DNA of 64,000 nucleotides from Rhizobiaceae bacterium. GTDB lineage: Bacteria; Pseudomonadota; Alphaproteobacteria; Rhizobiales; Rhizobiaceae. This document shows positions 23,891 to 33,397 of the stretch, in pieces. The notes under the pieces were generated by a model. The model was not told the DNA's origin. It saw only the letters and a list, made by a program, of their open reading frames with translations, and did not search any database. Each line of letters starts with the position of its first letter. The first letter of the stretch is position 1. The stretch covers positions 682,001 through 746,000 of the forward strand of contig JAHBYW010000001.1 of NCBI GenBank assembly GCA_019635755.1, written 5' to 3'. The position numbers and the translations under genes are program-made.

Positions 23891-24421
23891 ATGGAAATTC
23901 TCGATATCCTGCATCCGCAGGACGTCCTGGTGCGCGTGCCGGTGCAGGCCATACGTCCGCTACTGGAGGTCCTGGCACGACGGCTTGCTTCAAGGAGCGG
24001 AATGTCCGCCGTTTCCGTTCTGTCGGCTCTGCTCGGCCGGGAGAAGCTGGGCGCGACCTCCATCGGAAAAGGCATCGGCATGCCCCACGCGAGGCTGGAC
24101 GGACTGCGGGAACCAGCCGCGGTCCTCGCTGTCCTGGAGGCTCCGGTCCCTTACCACGCGCCGGACGACCAGTCGGTCGATGTCGTTCTGGCCGTCATCT
24201 GGCCACGGAACGGCTCCTCGGACTTCCTCACAGCGCTTGCGCGGTTCTGCCGGCGGCTCTCCGATCCGCAGGTCCTGAAGCAGCTCAGGGGCTCGGCATC
24301 GGCCAAGGAAGCCCTTCGGCACCTCCGTGACCCGGAAGACGCCGCTCGTCCGTCCATCGCCGGGCTTTCGGCTCTCGCTGCGCCCCGGAGCCGCGCGGCA
24401 GCGAGGGGGAGCTGGCGATGA
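23891..24421 (+). CDS. PTS IIA domain protein (PtsN/fructose type)
   Basis: The 176-residue protein has the PTS EIIA type-2 fold with the phospho-acceptor His in IGKGIGMPHARLDGL (His about residue 66) and the helix DFLTALARFCRRL. The C-terminal 25 residues are an Ala/Arg-rich tail. EIIA-Ntr proteins are regulators that sense phosphate/nitrogen status rather than transporting sugar. Here it starts an operon and is coupled by ATGA to a gene of unknown function, which is in turn coupled to nspC, suggesting control of polyamine synthesis by phosphorylation state (inference). Confidence 0.8.
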   Translation: MEILDILHPQDVLVRVPVQAIRPLLEVLARRLASRSGMSAVSVLSALLGREKLGATSIGKGIGMPHARLDGLREPAAVLAVLEAPVPYHAPDDQSVDVVLAVIWPRNGSSDFLTALARFCRRLSDPQVLKQLRGSASAKEALRHLRDPEDAARPSIAGLSALAAPRSRAAARGSWR

Positions 24422-25257
24422 GCGCGATCGCGATGGACCGTCCTTCACGTTGGCTGGATGGGCGGATGTCCGGTCAGGACATGGCCGATGCGCTCGGATG
24501 CGACGTCGAGTTCATCAATGGCGTGATGGACTCATGGTCCCGCTGCTCCTTGTCGACGGCGCCCGCCGGGGGGACGCAGGGCGTGCAGACCTGCATCAGG
24601 CTGGCGGTAGCTCACGCGCTCTACGCGACCGGCGGGATGACGGTGCAGGACGCGGCTGCCGTGTCGGCGAGTAGCTGGCAGGTCTCCGCATCCCTGCTGA
24701 AGCTGCTGGAGTTCAGGCCGCGCGGCGTTCGTCCTGGCGAGAATGATCTTGCGGGTCGTGGCGGAGCCGACCCGTTGATGCTGTTCGCGCCGCACGCGGC
24801 GGAAGCGATCCCGGTGGCCGCAGTCGACGAATACCTGGACGTGGCGGACGGCAGACGCGTCTACTGGCGGAAACCGCGACGCGACGCCTATGCGCTTGCC
24901 TGCGATATCCAACGCCTGTCCGACGCAAGCAGGCGGGACGACACGCCCGCACTCCAGGAAGAGTATCTGGAGCTGCTCGCCCGGCTGCGGGAGCCCGAGG
25001 ACCATGTCTGCGAATGGATCGGAACGGTCGCCGACGGCCGCTTCCGTCCAGCTCCCGACAGGTTCGCAGAGCGCTCCCCCGCGATGCGCCAGGGACTTTT
25101 CGACGGGGAGAGCCGATCGTTCGCCGAGTCCTACGCGACGAAGGTGTCCGTCAACGTGTCGCTGGCGGCGCGCTCGATGAAGCGCCGCGCGCTCGGCCTC
25201 GCCGTAATCGATCCGCTGAAGAGGTCGGCCGTCCGGAAAGGGAATGGCCAAGCATGA
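24418..25257 (+). CDS. unknown protein coupled to the carboxynorspermidine pathway
   Basis: The 279-residue product is not recognised. The first half has two stretches resembling helix-turn-helix units: MSGQDMADALGCDVEFINGV and GMTVQDAAAVSASSWQVSASLLKLL; the second half is mostly helical with ALACDIQRLSDA, EEYLELLARL and a basic end (SMKRRALGLAVIDPLKR). No membrane segments. It is locked between the PTS IIA gene and nspC by four-base overlaps on both sides (ATGA at 24418-24421 and 25254-25257), so the three proteins are made together. A role as a regulator or partner of the polyamine enzymes or of the IIA protein is possible but unproven. Confidence 0.7.
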   Translation: MSAIAMDRPSRWLDGRMSGQDMADALGCDVEFINGVMDSWSRCSLSTAPAGGTQGVQTCIRLAVAHALYATGGMTVQDAAAVSASSWQVSASLLKLLEFRPRGVRPGENDLAGRGGADPLMLFAPHAAEAIPVAAVDEYLDVADGRRVYWRKPRRDAYALACDIQRLSDASRRDDTPALQEEYLELLARLREPEDHVCEWIGTVADGRFRPAPDRFAERSPAMRQGLFDGESRSFAESYATKVSVNVSLAARSMKRRALGLAVIDPLKRSAVRKGNGQA

Positions 25258-26351
25258 TGAAGACCCCGCACTACCTGATCGACAAGTCGCGGCTGCTCCG
25301 GAACCTGGAGCGGATCGCCTATCTGCGCGAGAAGTCGGGAGCGAGGACGCTGCTGGCGCTGAAGTGTTTCGCGGCCTGGAGCGTGTTCGACTTCATGCGT
25401 CCCCACATGGACGGCACGACGTCTTCGTCCCTCAACGAGGTCCGGCTCGGGAGCACCAGGTTCGGCGGCGAGACCCACGCCTACAGCGTCGCCTGGGCCG
25501 ATCACGAGATCGACGAAGCGGCCGGGCTTGCCGACAAGATGATCTTCAATTCGATCGGCCAGCTCGATCGGTTCGCCGCGCACGTAGGCGGCCTTTCATG
25601 CGGCCTGCGGCTCAACCCAGGCATCAGCGCCTCGCACTTCGACCTCGCCGATCCGGCGCGGCCGTTCAGCCGCCTCGGCGAGACCGATCCGGGAAGGATC
25701 GAATCCGTGCTCGACCGGATCAACGGCTTCATGATCCACAACAACTGCGAGAACGGCGACTTCTCGCTGTTCTCGGGCATGCTTGATCGGATCGAGGAAA
25801 AGTACGGCGAGCTTCTCCGCTACGCCGACTGGATCAGCCTGGGAGGCGGCATCCACTTTACGGCCGACGGCTATCCCCTCGACGCTCTGTGCGAACGTCT
25901 GAAGCGCTTCTCCGAAAGATATGGGGCGCAGGTCTATCTCGAACCCGGCGAGGCGGCGATCACCGACAGCACGACGCTGGAGGTGACGGTCCTCGACACG
26001 CTCGACACCGGGCGAAAGCTGGCGATCGTCGATGCTTCGGTCGAGGCGCACATGCTAGATCTCCTGATCTACAGGCAGGAAGCCAAGGTCGCGCCCGACA
26101 GTGGTCCTTTCGAATACATGGTCTGCGGCAAGTCCTGCCTGGCCGGGGACATTTTCGGCAGCTTCCGATTCCAGGCCCCGCTCGACGTCGGCGACCGCGT
26201 CTCGATCCAGGACGCGGCCGGCTACACCATGGTGAAGAAGAACTGGTTCAACGGCGTGGCCATGCCTGCCATCGCCGTGCGCGAACTCGACGGCTCCGTC
26301 CGCACGGTCCGCGAGTTCGGCTACGCCGACTACGAATCCAGCCTCTCTTGA
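25254..26351 (+). CDS. nspC: carboxynorspermidine decarboxylase
   Basis: The 365-residue protein is a fold-III PLP decarboxylase of the NspC family: PLP-lysine in LLALKCFAAWSVF, the phosphate/carboxylate region IHNNCEN, GGGIHF, EPGEAAITD, and the active-site Cys of MVCGKSCLAGDIFG. It decarboxylates carboxynorspermidine or carboxyspermidine to norspermidine or spermidine. The length fits the family (about 365-380). ATG 25254 overlaps the stop of the unknown gene; the matching dehydrogenase follows 38 bases later. Confidence 0.93.
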   Translation: MMKTPHYLIDKSRLLRNLERIAYLREKSGARTLLALKCFAAWSVFDFMRPHMDGTTSSSLNEVRLGSTRFGGETHAYSVAWADHEIDEAAGLADKMIFNSIGQLDRFAAHVGGLSCGLRLNPGISASHFDLADPARPFSRLGETDPGRIESVLDRINGFMIHNNCENGDFSLFSGMLDRIEEKYGELLRYADWISLGGGIHFTADGYPLDALCERLKRFSERYGAQVYLEPGEAAITDSTTLEVTVLDTLDTGRKLAIVDASVEAHMLDLLIYRQEAKVAPDSGPFEYMVCGKSCLAGDIFGSFRFQAPLDVGDRVSIQDAAGYTMVKKNWFNGVAMPAIAVRELDGSVRTVREFGYADYESSLS

Positions 26352-26389
26352 AAATTCATGCCCAACAAGGAAGGAGAACCCTCCCCGAA

Positions 26390-27631
26390 ATGAAGAAGCA
26401 CGTCCTGATCATCGGCGCTGGAGGCGTCGCGAACGTCGTCGCGCACAAATGCGCGCAGAACAACGACATCCTCGGCGACATCCACATCGCCTCCCGGACG
26501 CTGGAAAAGTGCGAGGCGATCATCGCTTCGATACGGGAGAAGGACGCACTGAAGACGCAGGCCCGGCTCGAGGCCCACCAACTGGACGCGCTCGATACCC
26601 CAGCCACCGAAGACTTGATCCGGCGCACAGGCGCGCAGATCGTCATCAACGTCGGCTCGGCGTTCCTGAACATGTCCGTGCTGTCGGCCTGCATCGCCAC
26701 AGGCGCCGCCTACATCGACACCGCGATCCACGAGGATCCCGCGAAGGTATGCGAGACCCCGCCCTGGTACGCGAACTACGAGTGGAAGCGCCGCGAGGAA
26801 TGCGCCGCAGCCAACGTGACCGCCATCCTCGGAGCGGGTTTCGATCCAGGTGTAGTGAACGCCTACGCCAAGCTGGCCAAGGACGACTATTTCGACCGGA
26901 TCGACTCGATCGACATCATCGACATCAACGCGGGCAGCCATGGCAGGTACTTCGCCACGAACTTCGATCCGGAGATCAACTTCCGGGAGTTCACCGGGCA
27001 GGTCTGGTCGTGGCAGGACGGGACGTGGACATCCAACCGCATGTTCGAGGTCGGAAAGGAATGGGAGCTGCCGGTCGTCGGGCGGCAGAAGGCCTACCTC
27101 ACGGGACATGACGAGGTGCATTCGCTGTCCCAGCTCCTCGGTATCCCGAACGTGCGATTCTGGATGGGCTTCGGCGACCACTACATCAACGTCTTCAACG
27201 TCCTGAGGAACCTCGGTCTCCTGTCCGAGAAGCCCGTCACGACCGCCGAAGGAGTCGACGTCGTCCCGCTGAAGGTGGTGAAGGCAGTGCTTCCGGACCC
27301 GTCGTCACTGGCTGACGGCTACACGGGCAAGACCTGCATCGGCACCCTCGCCAAGGGCGTGAAGGACGGCCGCGAGCGCGAGATCTTCATCTACAACGTC
27401 GCCGATCACGAGGAGGCCTGCGAGGAGGTCGGGAGCCAGGGCATCTCGTACACGGCCGGCGTGCCGGCCGTCGCCGCAGCCATCCTCGTCGCGACGCGTC
27501 GATGGGACATCGGCAAGATGGCGAACGTGGAAGAGCTGCCGCCGCGGCCGTTCCTCGGACTCCTGGGCAAGCTCGGACTGTCCACGCATCTCAGCGAAGG
27601 ATGCGACGACCGGGTCTTGCTGTTCCCTTGA
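26390..27631 (+). CDS. carboxynorspermidine synthase (saccharopine dehydrogenase-like)
   Basis: The 413-residue protein has an N-terminal Rossmann motif (VLIIGAGGVANVVAHKCAQ) and the saccharopine-dehydrogenase/CANSDH core with IVINVGSAFLNMSVL, YIDTAIHEDP, GFDPGVVNAYA and DINAGSHGRYFATNFDPEINFREF. It condenses aspartate semialdehyde with a diamine using NADPH to give carboxy(nor)spermidine, the substrate of NspC. ATG 26390 is preceded by AAGGAGAACC within 16 bases. Together with nspC it forms the alternative spermidine route used by bacteria lacking SpeE; which triamine is made cannot be told from sequence. Confidence 0.92.
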   Translation: MKKHVLIIGAGGVANVVAHKCAQNNDILGDIHIASRTLEKCEAIIASIREKDALKTQARLEAHQLDALDTPATEDLIRRTGAQIVINVGSAFLNMSVLSACIATGAAYIDTAIHEDPAKVCETPPWYANYEWKRREECAAANVTAILGAGFDPGVVNAYAKLAKDDYFDRIDSIDIIDINAGSHGRYFATNFDPEINFREFTGQVWSWQDGTWTSNRMFEVGKEWELPVVGRQKAYLTGHDEVHSLSQLLGIPNVRFWMGFGDHYINVFNVLRNLGLLSEKPVTTAEGVDVVPLKVVKAVLPDPSSLADGYTGKTCIGTLAKGVKDGREREIFIYNVADHEEACEEVGSQGISYTAGVPAVAAAILVATRRWDIGKMANVEELPPRPFLGLLGKLGLSTHLSEGCDDRVLLFP

Positions 27632-27678
27632 TTTCTCAGGCGGGCGCGTCGTCCTGTGGCGCGCCCGTAAGTCCGACA

Positions 27679-28422
27679 TCAGATCGTTCTCTGCCGGGTT
27701 TTTCCTGGGTGGCCCCAAGCCTCCAGTTCGTAGACCGCGCGAAGGATTCCGGTTCTGGTGGGCACGAGGGCCGATAGGGACTCGATCCACGGTAGATGCG
27801 CCACCCGCCCGGCGATCTTGTCCGACAGCGACAGGGACCGTACCGTCCTGCAGCAATGGGAAATACCCACTGAGGCGACCAGTCCGGAGAAGGCGTCCGC
27901 TGTTCTCACCGACATGAACAGTACGGCATCGAACTCTCCGCGCCGAAGAAGGCAGGCCGCCTCGTCGGGCAGCCGCAAAGCCGAACTGGTCGCGTAGACT
28001 TCAACGCGACCGCAGCTATAGCCCTGCAACGCCAGGGCCCCGGCCACATTCATCGAAACGTGTCGGCCGCTGGCATATGCGAGCGGGCCGTCCTGGGGCC
28101 GCCAGTGACGTCTGATCATTTCCAGAAGGCTGGAAGCCGTGCCGGTGGCCGCCACGATGTTGGACAGGCCTGCGGCCTCCGCGGCGGACGCCGTGTCGGG
28201 CCCCACCGCGAACACCCGGACAGCCGGGTCCAGCCCCTTCAGCGCAGGAACCGCATTGGCCGAGGTCAAGATGATCGCCGAGGCCAAGCGGAGGATCGTG
28301 TCGTCAAACGGCAGCCGATCCACCCGCAGCAGCGGCGCGACATGAACGCCGTGGCCACGGCTTCGCAGGGCTTCCCCCAGCGCGTCGGCCTGCGCCTTTG
28401 GACGGGTAAGCAGCAGGTTCAC
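27679..28422 (-). CDS. uroporphyrinogen-III synthase family protein
   Basis: The 247-residue protein has the two-domain U3S layout: VLLTRPxAQADALGEAL-type start (NLLLTRPKAQADALGEAL), IILTSANAVPAL, FAVGPDTASAAEAAGL, then SGRHVSMNVAGAL, RVEVYATSSALRL, and DAVLFMSVRTADAF. It closes the linear hydroxymethylbilane into uroporphyrinogen III. It lies outside the hemC locus and after a glutamate dehydrogenase on the same strand (29-base gap), so it may be a second copy that has taken another job. The C-terminus after SALVPTRTG is shorter than in HemD. Confidence 0.8.
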   Translation of the reverse strand: MNLLLTRPKAQADALGEALRSRGHGVHVAPLLRVDRLPFDDTILRLASAIILTSANAVPALKGLDPAVRVFAVGPDTASAAEAAGLSNIVAATGTASSLLEMIRRHWRPQDGPLAYASGRHVSMNVAGALALQGYSCGRVEVYATSSALRLPDEAACLLRRGEFDAVLFMSVRTADAFSGLVASVGISHCCRTVRSLSLSDKIAGRVAHLPWIESLSALVPTRTGILRAVYELEAWGHPGKTRQRTI

Positions 28423-28451
28423 TCGGCTCTCCGGCGCGGGTATATCAATCG

Positions 28452-29720
28452 TCAGCTCGTGAAGAAGCTCTGCGTGCCGTGTGCCTCGATTGCATCGGCG
28501 AGACGGCCGAGCGCATGGACATAGGCTGCGGTCCGCATCGTCACCTGCTTGTCACGGCTTACGTTCCAGACTTCACGGCCTTCCCGTTCCATGATGGTCT
28601 TCAGCCGATCGTGGATGTCCTCGACGGGCCAGTAGAAGCCCTGCCTGTTCTGCACCCACTCGAAGTAGGAAACGGTCACGCCTCCGGCGTTCGCGAGGAT
28701 GTCGGGAAGGACGACGGTTCCTTGCTTCTCGAGGATTTCGTCCGCTTCCGGCGTGAGCGGGCCGTTGGCTAGCTCCAGCACGAGCTTGGCTTTGAGCGAT
28801 GCGGCATTGCCTTCATGGATCATGTTCTCAAGCGCCGCCGGAACGAGCAGGTCGCAGTCGACCGCGAGGAGTTCGTCAGCCGCGATCCTTTCGTGACCGC
28901 CCGTACCGACTGTGCTGCTGACAGGCTTTCCGTTCGCCTTGGCATCGAGCAGAAGGTCGACATGCAGTCCGGCCGACGAAAGAACGGCTCCCTCCGAGTC
29001 CGAGACGGCGACGATCTTGTGGCCGTCCGCGGCAAGCAGGCGCGCGATATGCTGTCCGGCATTTCCGAAGCCCTGGATCGCCACCCGCATCGTCTGCCCG
29101 AGTTGCAGGTCCGATGCCAGATGCCGCACGAGATAGTATCCGCCCCGCGCGGTCGCGTCGCCCCGCCCGAGAGACCCGCCAAGCGAGATCGGCTTGCCCG
29201 TTATCACGGCCGGCTCGTGCTGGCCGACGATCTGCGCGTACTCGTCGGCCATCCAGCCCATGATCATGGAGTTCGTGTAGACGTCCGGCGCGGGAATGTC
29301 CCGATCGGGACCGATGATGCGCGCGAAGGCCTGGATGTAGGCGCGGGACAGCCGTTCCAGCTCTGCCTTGGACAGGGTGCGCGGGTCCACCTGGACGGCT
29401 CCCTTGCCGCCGCCATAGGGCAGGTTCATCACCGCGCATTTGAAGGTCATCCAGAAGGCCAGCGTCTCGACTTCCTCGGCGGTCGACGCCGGATGGAAGC
29501 GGATACCGCCCTTGGTCGGTCCGCGCGTGTCGTCGTAGCGGCATCGCCAGGCAAGGAAGGACTTCCGCGATCCGTCGTCCATGCGGATCATGAGCCTGAC
29601 CTTGGTGGTCTCACGGGCGTATTTGAGCTTCTCGATGACGTCGGGATCGATGCTGAGGTGGGCGGCGGCCTCGTCCAGGCGAACCAGGGCGTCATCGAGC
29701 AGGGAATGTTCTTGCATCAT
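28452..29720 (-). CDS. Glu/Leu/Phe/Val dehydrogenase (glutamate dehydrogenase)
   Basis: Starting at 29720 (GAAGGAGAC ribosome site) the product has 422 residues. The substrate domain carries TKGGIRFHP, MNLPYGGGKGAV (catalytic Lys) and PAPDVYTNSMIMGWM; the Rossmann domain has IQGFGNAGQHIARLL; the rest matches GdhA-type enzymes of about 420 residues. It interconverts glutamate and 2-oxoglutarate with ammonia. It is in one minus-strand run with alr and dadA upstream: D-alanine oxidation would release ammonia and pyruvate and this enzyme would capture or supply the ammonia. Confidence 0.93.
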   Translation of the reverse strand: MMQEHSLLDDALVRLDEAAAHLSIDPDVIEKLKYARETTKVRLMIRMDDGSRKSFLAWRCRYDDTRGPTKGGIRFHPASTAEEVETLAFWMTFKCAVMNLPYGGGKGAVQVDPRTLSKAELERLSRAYIQAFARIIGPDRDIPAPDVYTNSMIMGWMADEYAQIVGQHEPAVITGKPISLGGSLGRGDATARGGYYLVRHLASDLQLGQTMRVAIQGFGNAGQHIARLLAADGHKIVAVSDSEGAVLSSAGLHVDLLLDAKANGKPVSSTVGTGGHERIAADELLAVDCDLLVPAALENMIHEGNAASLKAKLVLELANGPLTPEADEILEKQGTVVLPDILANAGGVTVSYFEWVQNRQGFYWPVEDIHDRLKTIMEREGREVWNVSRDKQVTMRTAAYVHALGRLADAIEAHGTQSFFTS

Positions 29721-29770
29721 GTCTCCTTCATTGATGGATGCGTCAGGTAGGTTTGGCGTGCTTGCCGAGA

Positions 29771-30886
29771 TCACGCGGCGAGCGCCGCGTGGCGGCGGTA
29801 GTCCCGGGCGAAGCGGCGGCCGAGGCGGGTCATGATCTCGTAGCCGATGGTGCCTGCGGCACGGCCGACATCGTCCACCGTCTGGCGAGGGCAGATGAGA
29901 TCCACGAACTCGCCTTCGCGCGGGGTGTCGGCGCAGTCGGTCGCATCGACGACGATGCTGTCCATCGACACGCGGCCGGTGAACGGCATCGCATGTCCTT
30001 TATAGAACGCCGAAAGAGCGGCCCCTCGCGGCCAGCCGTCGGCATACCCCATCGACAGCGTCGCGAGCCGCGATCGCCGCTGCATCCTCGACGCATGGCC
30101 GTAGCCGACATGGGTGTGGATCGGCACCTCGCGGAGCTGCAGCACGCGGGCCGATACCGTCACCGCCTGCCGCACCGGGCTCGTCTGCCCGACGACGGGA
30201 TTGATGCCGTAGAGCGACGCTCCAGGACGGACCAGATCGAAATGGAAGTCCTTTCCCAGCAGGATTCCGGCCGAGTTGGCCAGCGAGGACCTGGCGTACT
30301 TTGGAAACACGGTCCGCAGCTTGCCGAACTCGCGCAGCTGCCTGCGGTTTGCAGGATGGGGAGCCGTGTCGGCGCAGGCGAGATGGCTCATGACCAGCTC
30401 GACGGACAGGCCGTTCAAGAGGGCCGGGTCGGTTGCCAGCATCGCCACGTCGCCGGGCGACAAGCCCAGGCGGGACATGCCCGTGTCGAGCTGGAGGGCG
30501 ACGGGCATGCTGCGTCCCTTGTCCCGGGCATATCCGCGCCAGGCCGCGAGTTCTCCTGACGTGTTGACGACCGGGATCAGCACCGATTTGAGGAAATCGC
30601 CTTCGGCGCCCGCAGGCGTGCCGTTCAGGACGAAGACGCGGGAGCTGAACCCGATCGCCTTCCGCAATTCGAGTCCTTCTTCAAGATGGGCCACGAAGAA
30701 GGTCCTGCATCCGGCCGACTGGAGCGCGAGGCCGACTTCGGACGCACCCAGCCCATAGGCGTCTGCCTTCACGACCGCGGCGCATTCGGCCTTCTCCGCC
30801 AGCTTCGACAGCAGCCGCCAGTTCGAGACCACCACGTCGAGATCGACCGTCAGGATCGCTCCTGCGCGCGACGCTGCGGGGCTCAT
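29771..30886 (-). CDS. alr: alanine racemase
   Basis: The 371-residue protein is a PLP enzyme with the cofactor Lys in [10 protein letters not shown] (Lys 40) and the catalytic Tyr in [33 protein letters not shown] and [11 protein letters not shown] are the other family blocks. It interconverts L- and D-alanine. Its gene overlaps dadA by four bases (30883-30886), the classical dadAX arrangement for L-alanine catabolism through D-alanine, so dadX-type use is likely. Confidence 0.94.
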   Translation of the reverse strand: MSPAASRAGAILTVDLDVVVSNWRLLSKLAEKAECAAVVKADAYGLGASEVGLALQSAGCRTFFVAHLEEGLELRKAIGFSSRVFVLNGTPAGAEGDFLKSVLIPVVNTSGELAAWRGYARDKGRSMPVALQLDTGMSRLGLSPGDVAMLATDPALLNGLSVELVMSHLACADTAPHPANRRQLREFGKLRTVFPKYARSSLANSAGILLGKDFHFDLVRPGASLYGINPVVGQTSPVRQAVTVSARVLQLREVPIHTHVGYGHASRMQRRSRLATLSMGYADGWPRGAALSAFYKGHAMPFTGRVSMDSIVVDATDCADTPREGEFVDLICPRQTVDDVGRAAGTIGYEIMTRLGRRFARDYRRHAALAA

Positions 30887-32136
30887 GATCGGTACCGCAC
30901 CGGACCGAGGTCGGTCACGTCGATCTCGGGAGCCTTTCCGGACACGATGTCAGCAAGGACCTGGCCCGAACCGCACGCCATCGTCCACCCGAGCGTGCCA
31001 TGCCCGGTGTTCACGAAGAGGCCCGGTACGGACGTGGCCCCCAGGATCGGCGGGCCGTCCGGGGTCATGGGCCTGAGGCCGCACCAGAAGGAGGCTTCTC
31101 TGGCGCGTCCTGCGCCCGGGAACAGGTCGGTCACCGAATGCTCGAGCGGCGCGCGGCGCGAACGTGGCAGGGACAGGTCGAAGCCCGAGATTTCGGCGGT
31201 GCCGCCCACTCGGATGCGGTCGCCAAGCCGCGTGATGGCGATCTTGTAGGTCTCGTCCATCACGGTGGACACAGGCGCGGCAGCCTCGTCCGTCATCGGC
31301 ATCGTCAGCGAATACCCCTTCACGGGATAGACGGGGACGTGGATGCCCACGGGCCCCAGCAGGCGCGGCGAGTAGCTCCCGGCCGCGATGACGACGGCAT
31401 CGGCAGGCAGCAGTCCCTCTGCCGTGCGGACAGCCGAGACCCTGCCGCCCTCCAGGACGACAGCCTCGACCGCGACGCCGTACCGGAAGTCGACCGAGGC
31501 CGACGCGAGGGCCGCCAGCTTCTCGGTGAACATGCGGCAGTCACCCGTTTCATCGCCGGGGAGCCTCAGGCCGCCGACGATCTTATGGCTGACGCGCGCG
31601 AGCGCCGGCTCGGCGGCTACGCAGCCGGAGGGCGCCAGGACGGCGAAGTCGACTCCGAACTGCTTCAGCACCTCGATGTCGTCGACGATCCCGTCTAGCT
31701 GCTTCTGCGTGCGGAAGAGCTGGAGCGTGCCCTGCGACCGCTCATCGTACTCGATCCCGGTCGTCGACCTCAACTCTCGGAGGCAGTCGCGGCTGTATTC
31801 CGCGATCGGCACCATGCGCGCCTTGTTCACCGCGTAGCGGGACGGCGTGCAATTCGAAAGCATCTTCACGAGCCATGACCACATGGCGGGATCGAGCTTC
31901 GGCCGTATCGCCAGCGGCCCGTGCTTCATCAGGAGCCACTTGATCGCTTTCAGCGGCACCCCCGGTCCCGCCCAGGGGGAGGAATAGCCCGGAGACACCT
32001 CTCCGGCATTGGCGTAGCTGGTTTCCAGGGCCGGACCCGGCTGGCGGTCGAGCACGGTGACTTCATGCCCGGCGCGCGCCAGATACCAGGCGGAGGTCAC
32101 GCCGATGACCCCGCTTCCGACGACGATGATCCTCAT
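30883..32136 (-). CDS. dadA: D-amino acid dehydrogenase, small subunit
   Basis: ATG 32136 (GGGAGGCGG ribosome site) starts a 417-residue flavoprotein with the FAD motif [30 protein letters not shown]. It continues with [22 protein letters not shown] and [15 protein letters not shown] near the end, as in DadA. It oxidises D-alanine (and other D-amino acids) to the keto acid plus ammonia, passing electrons to quinone. dadA, alr and the dehydrogenase gene form a leftward operon. The gap before it (32137-32602) is about 470 bases with no operator recognised. Confidence 0.95.
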   Translation of the reverse strand: MRIIVVGSGVIGVTSAWYLARAGHEVTVLDRQPGPALETSYANAGEVSPGYSSPWAGPGVPLKAIKWLLMKHGPLAIRPKLDPAMWSWLVKMLSNCTPSRYAVNKARMVPIAEYSRDCLRELRSTTGIEYDERSQGTLQLFRTQKQLDGIVDDIEVLKQFGVDFAVLAPSGCVAAEPALARVSHKIVGGLRLPGDETGDCRMFTEKLAALASASVDFRYGVAVEAVVLEGGRVSAVRTAEGLLPADAVVIAAGSYSPRLLGPVGIHVPVYPVKGYSLTMPMTDEAAAPVSTVMDETYKIAITRLGDRIRVGGTAEISGFDLSLPRSRRAPLEHSVTDLFPGAGRAREASFWCGLRPMTPDGPPILGATSVPGLFVNTGHGTLGWTMACGSGQVLADIVSGKAPEIDVTDLGPVRYRS

Positions 32137-32602
32137 GTCCGCCTCCCGCGGACGACCAAGGGGGAAGCGCCACGCAGGCGGCCAAACAGTGTCTCGAACA
32201 TCATGCATCTCCACCGGGTCGGCGGTGGCGGACCCGGAAATCAGAACCGAATTTTAGGCTTGGTTGGATTTCCGGCCCCCGGTCGACGGCCTCGCGGCCG
32301 CGCCAGGGCTAGATGCACGCCATGAGGCTTCCCGCATGGTTCATGAACCGGATGCGGGTCCTCGAATTCTTCCGGTCTGTCTGCGGCTGACGACGCAATC
32401 GTTTGCTCGCGGCTGGGGGTGGCGCGGCCAACATAGCACCGTAGCCGAATTGTTCAACTTCAGGGTCGAAGATCACGGTCGAGTTTGTGAAGGCAGCGGT
32501 CTCTTGTGACGCCGGGATCCTTGCAGCCGTAGCCACCCTTTGCCGTGGCGATTCAAGAATACGTAACCGACGGGCTCATTTTTAGACTCGACGCCCGAAC
32601 CG
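32137..32602. other. divergent intergenic region between dadA and imuA
   Basis: No gene is visible on either strand. It must contain the dadA promoter and the imuA promoter, and an Lrp-type site for dadA would be expected but was not recognised. Confidence 0.4.
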
Positions 32603-32617
32603 GAACGAAATAGGAAC
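32603..32617 (+). promoter_or_regulatory. LexA (SOS) box of the imuA operon
   Basis: GAAC-GAAATAG-GAAC matches the alphaproteobacterial LexA site GAAC-N7-GAAC exactly. It lies 31 bases upstream of the imuA ATG, where LexA would block the promoter. Confidence 0.9.
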
Positions 32618-32647
32618 ATTGTCCGTAGTCAGAACCCGGTGATCGCG

Positions 32648-33397
32648 ATGTCCAGACTGGACGTCATAGCGCTTCGAGCACGCATCGAAGCGATCGAGAC
32701 CGGCCGTCGTCAGGTCAGGGAAGTCCTGCCGTTCGGCCTGGAATCGGTCGACTCAAGGCTGCCCGGCGGGGGACTGACGATCGGCGCTCTTCATGAGGTT
32801 GCGGGCGGAGGCAACGGGGCCGTGGATGGCGCCGCGGCTGCCCTCTTCGCGGCCGGGATCGCCGCAAGAACGAACGGTCGAATCCTATGGTGCCTAACGC
32901 GTCCGGACCTATTCGCTCCAGCCATCGCCCAGGCTGGCCTGTCGCCCGACCGGGTGATCTTCGTCGAAGCCGGGGACGAGAAATCCGTCCTTGCTTGCAC
33001 GGAAGAAGGCCTGAGGCACGGCGGCCTCGGCTGCGTCATCTCGGAAGTCGCCCATCTGTCCATGACAGCTTCACGCAGGCTGCAGCTGGCAGCCGAGGGC
33101 TCGAACTCGTTGGCCGTCGCTATCAGGCGCTGGCGGCGACAGACGGAAGCCTCCGATTTCGGGCAGCCGACGGCCGCCTCGACACGCTGGCGGGTGTCCG
33201 TCCTCCCGTCGCGTCCGCTCCCGGTCCCTGGTGTCGGACGGCACCGCTGGTTGGTCGAACTCATCAGGGCGCGTGCCGGGGAGAGCGCGGACTTCGAATT
33301 GGAGGCCTGCGATGACCAGGGTCGTCTCGGTCTTCCTGCCGAAATGGGCCACGGATCGGCACAGACGGGCCTCGGGCGGCGTTACGCGTCCGGCTGA
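32648..33397 (+). CDS. imuA: ImuA, mutasome accessory protein
   Basis: The 249-residue protein (ATG 32648; a GTG nine bases earlier is the alternative) has the RecA/SulA-like ImuA layout: LPFGLESVDSRLPGGGLTIGALHEVAGGG, ILWCLTRPDLFAPAIAQAGL, RVIFVEAGDEKSVL. It lacks a full Walker A. ImuA works with ImuB and DnaE2 in SOS mutagenesis. Its end overlaps imuB by 86 bases, and the last 20 or so residues after [14 protein letters not shown] are unconserved. Confidence 0.9.
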   Translation: MSRLDVIALRARIEAIETGRRQVREVLPFGLESVDSRLPGGGLTIGALHEVAGGGNGAVDGAAAALFAAGIAARTNGRILWCLTRPDLFAPAIAQAGLSPDRVIFVEAGDEKSVLACTEEGLRHGGLGCVISEVAHLSMTASRRLQLAAEGSNSLAVAIRRWRRQTEASDFGQPTAASTRWRVSVLPSRPLPVPGVGRHRWLVELIRARAGESADFELEACDDQGRLGLPAEMGHGSAQTGLGRRYASG

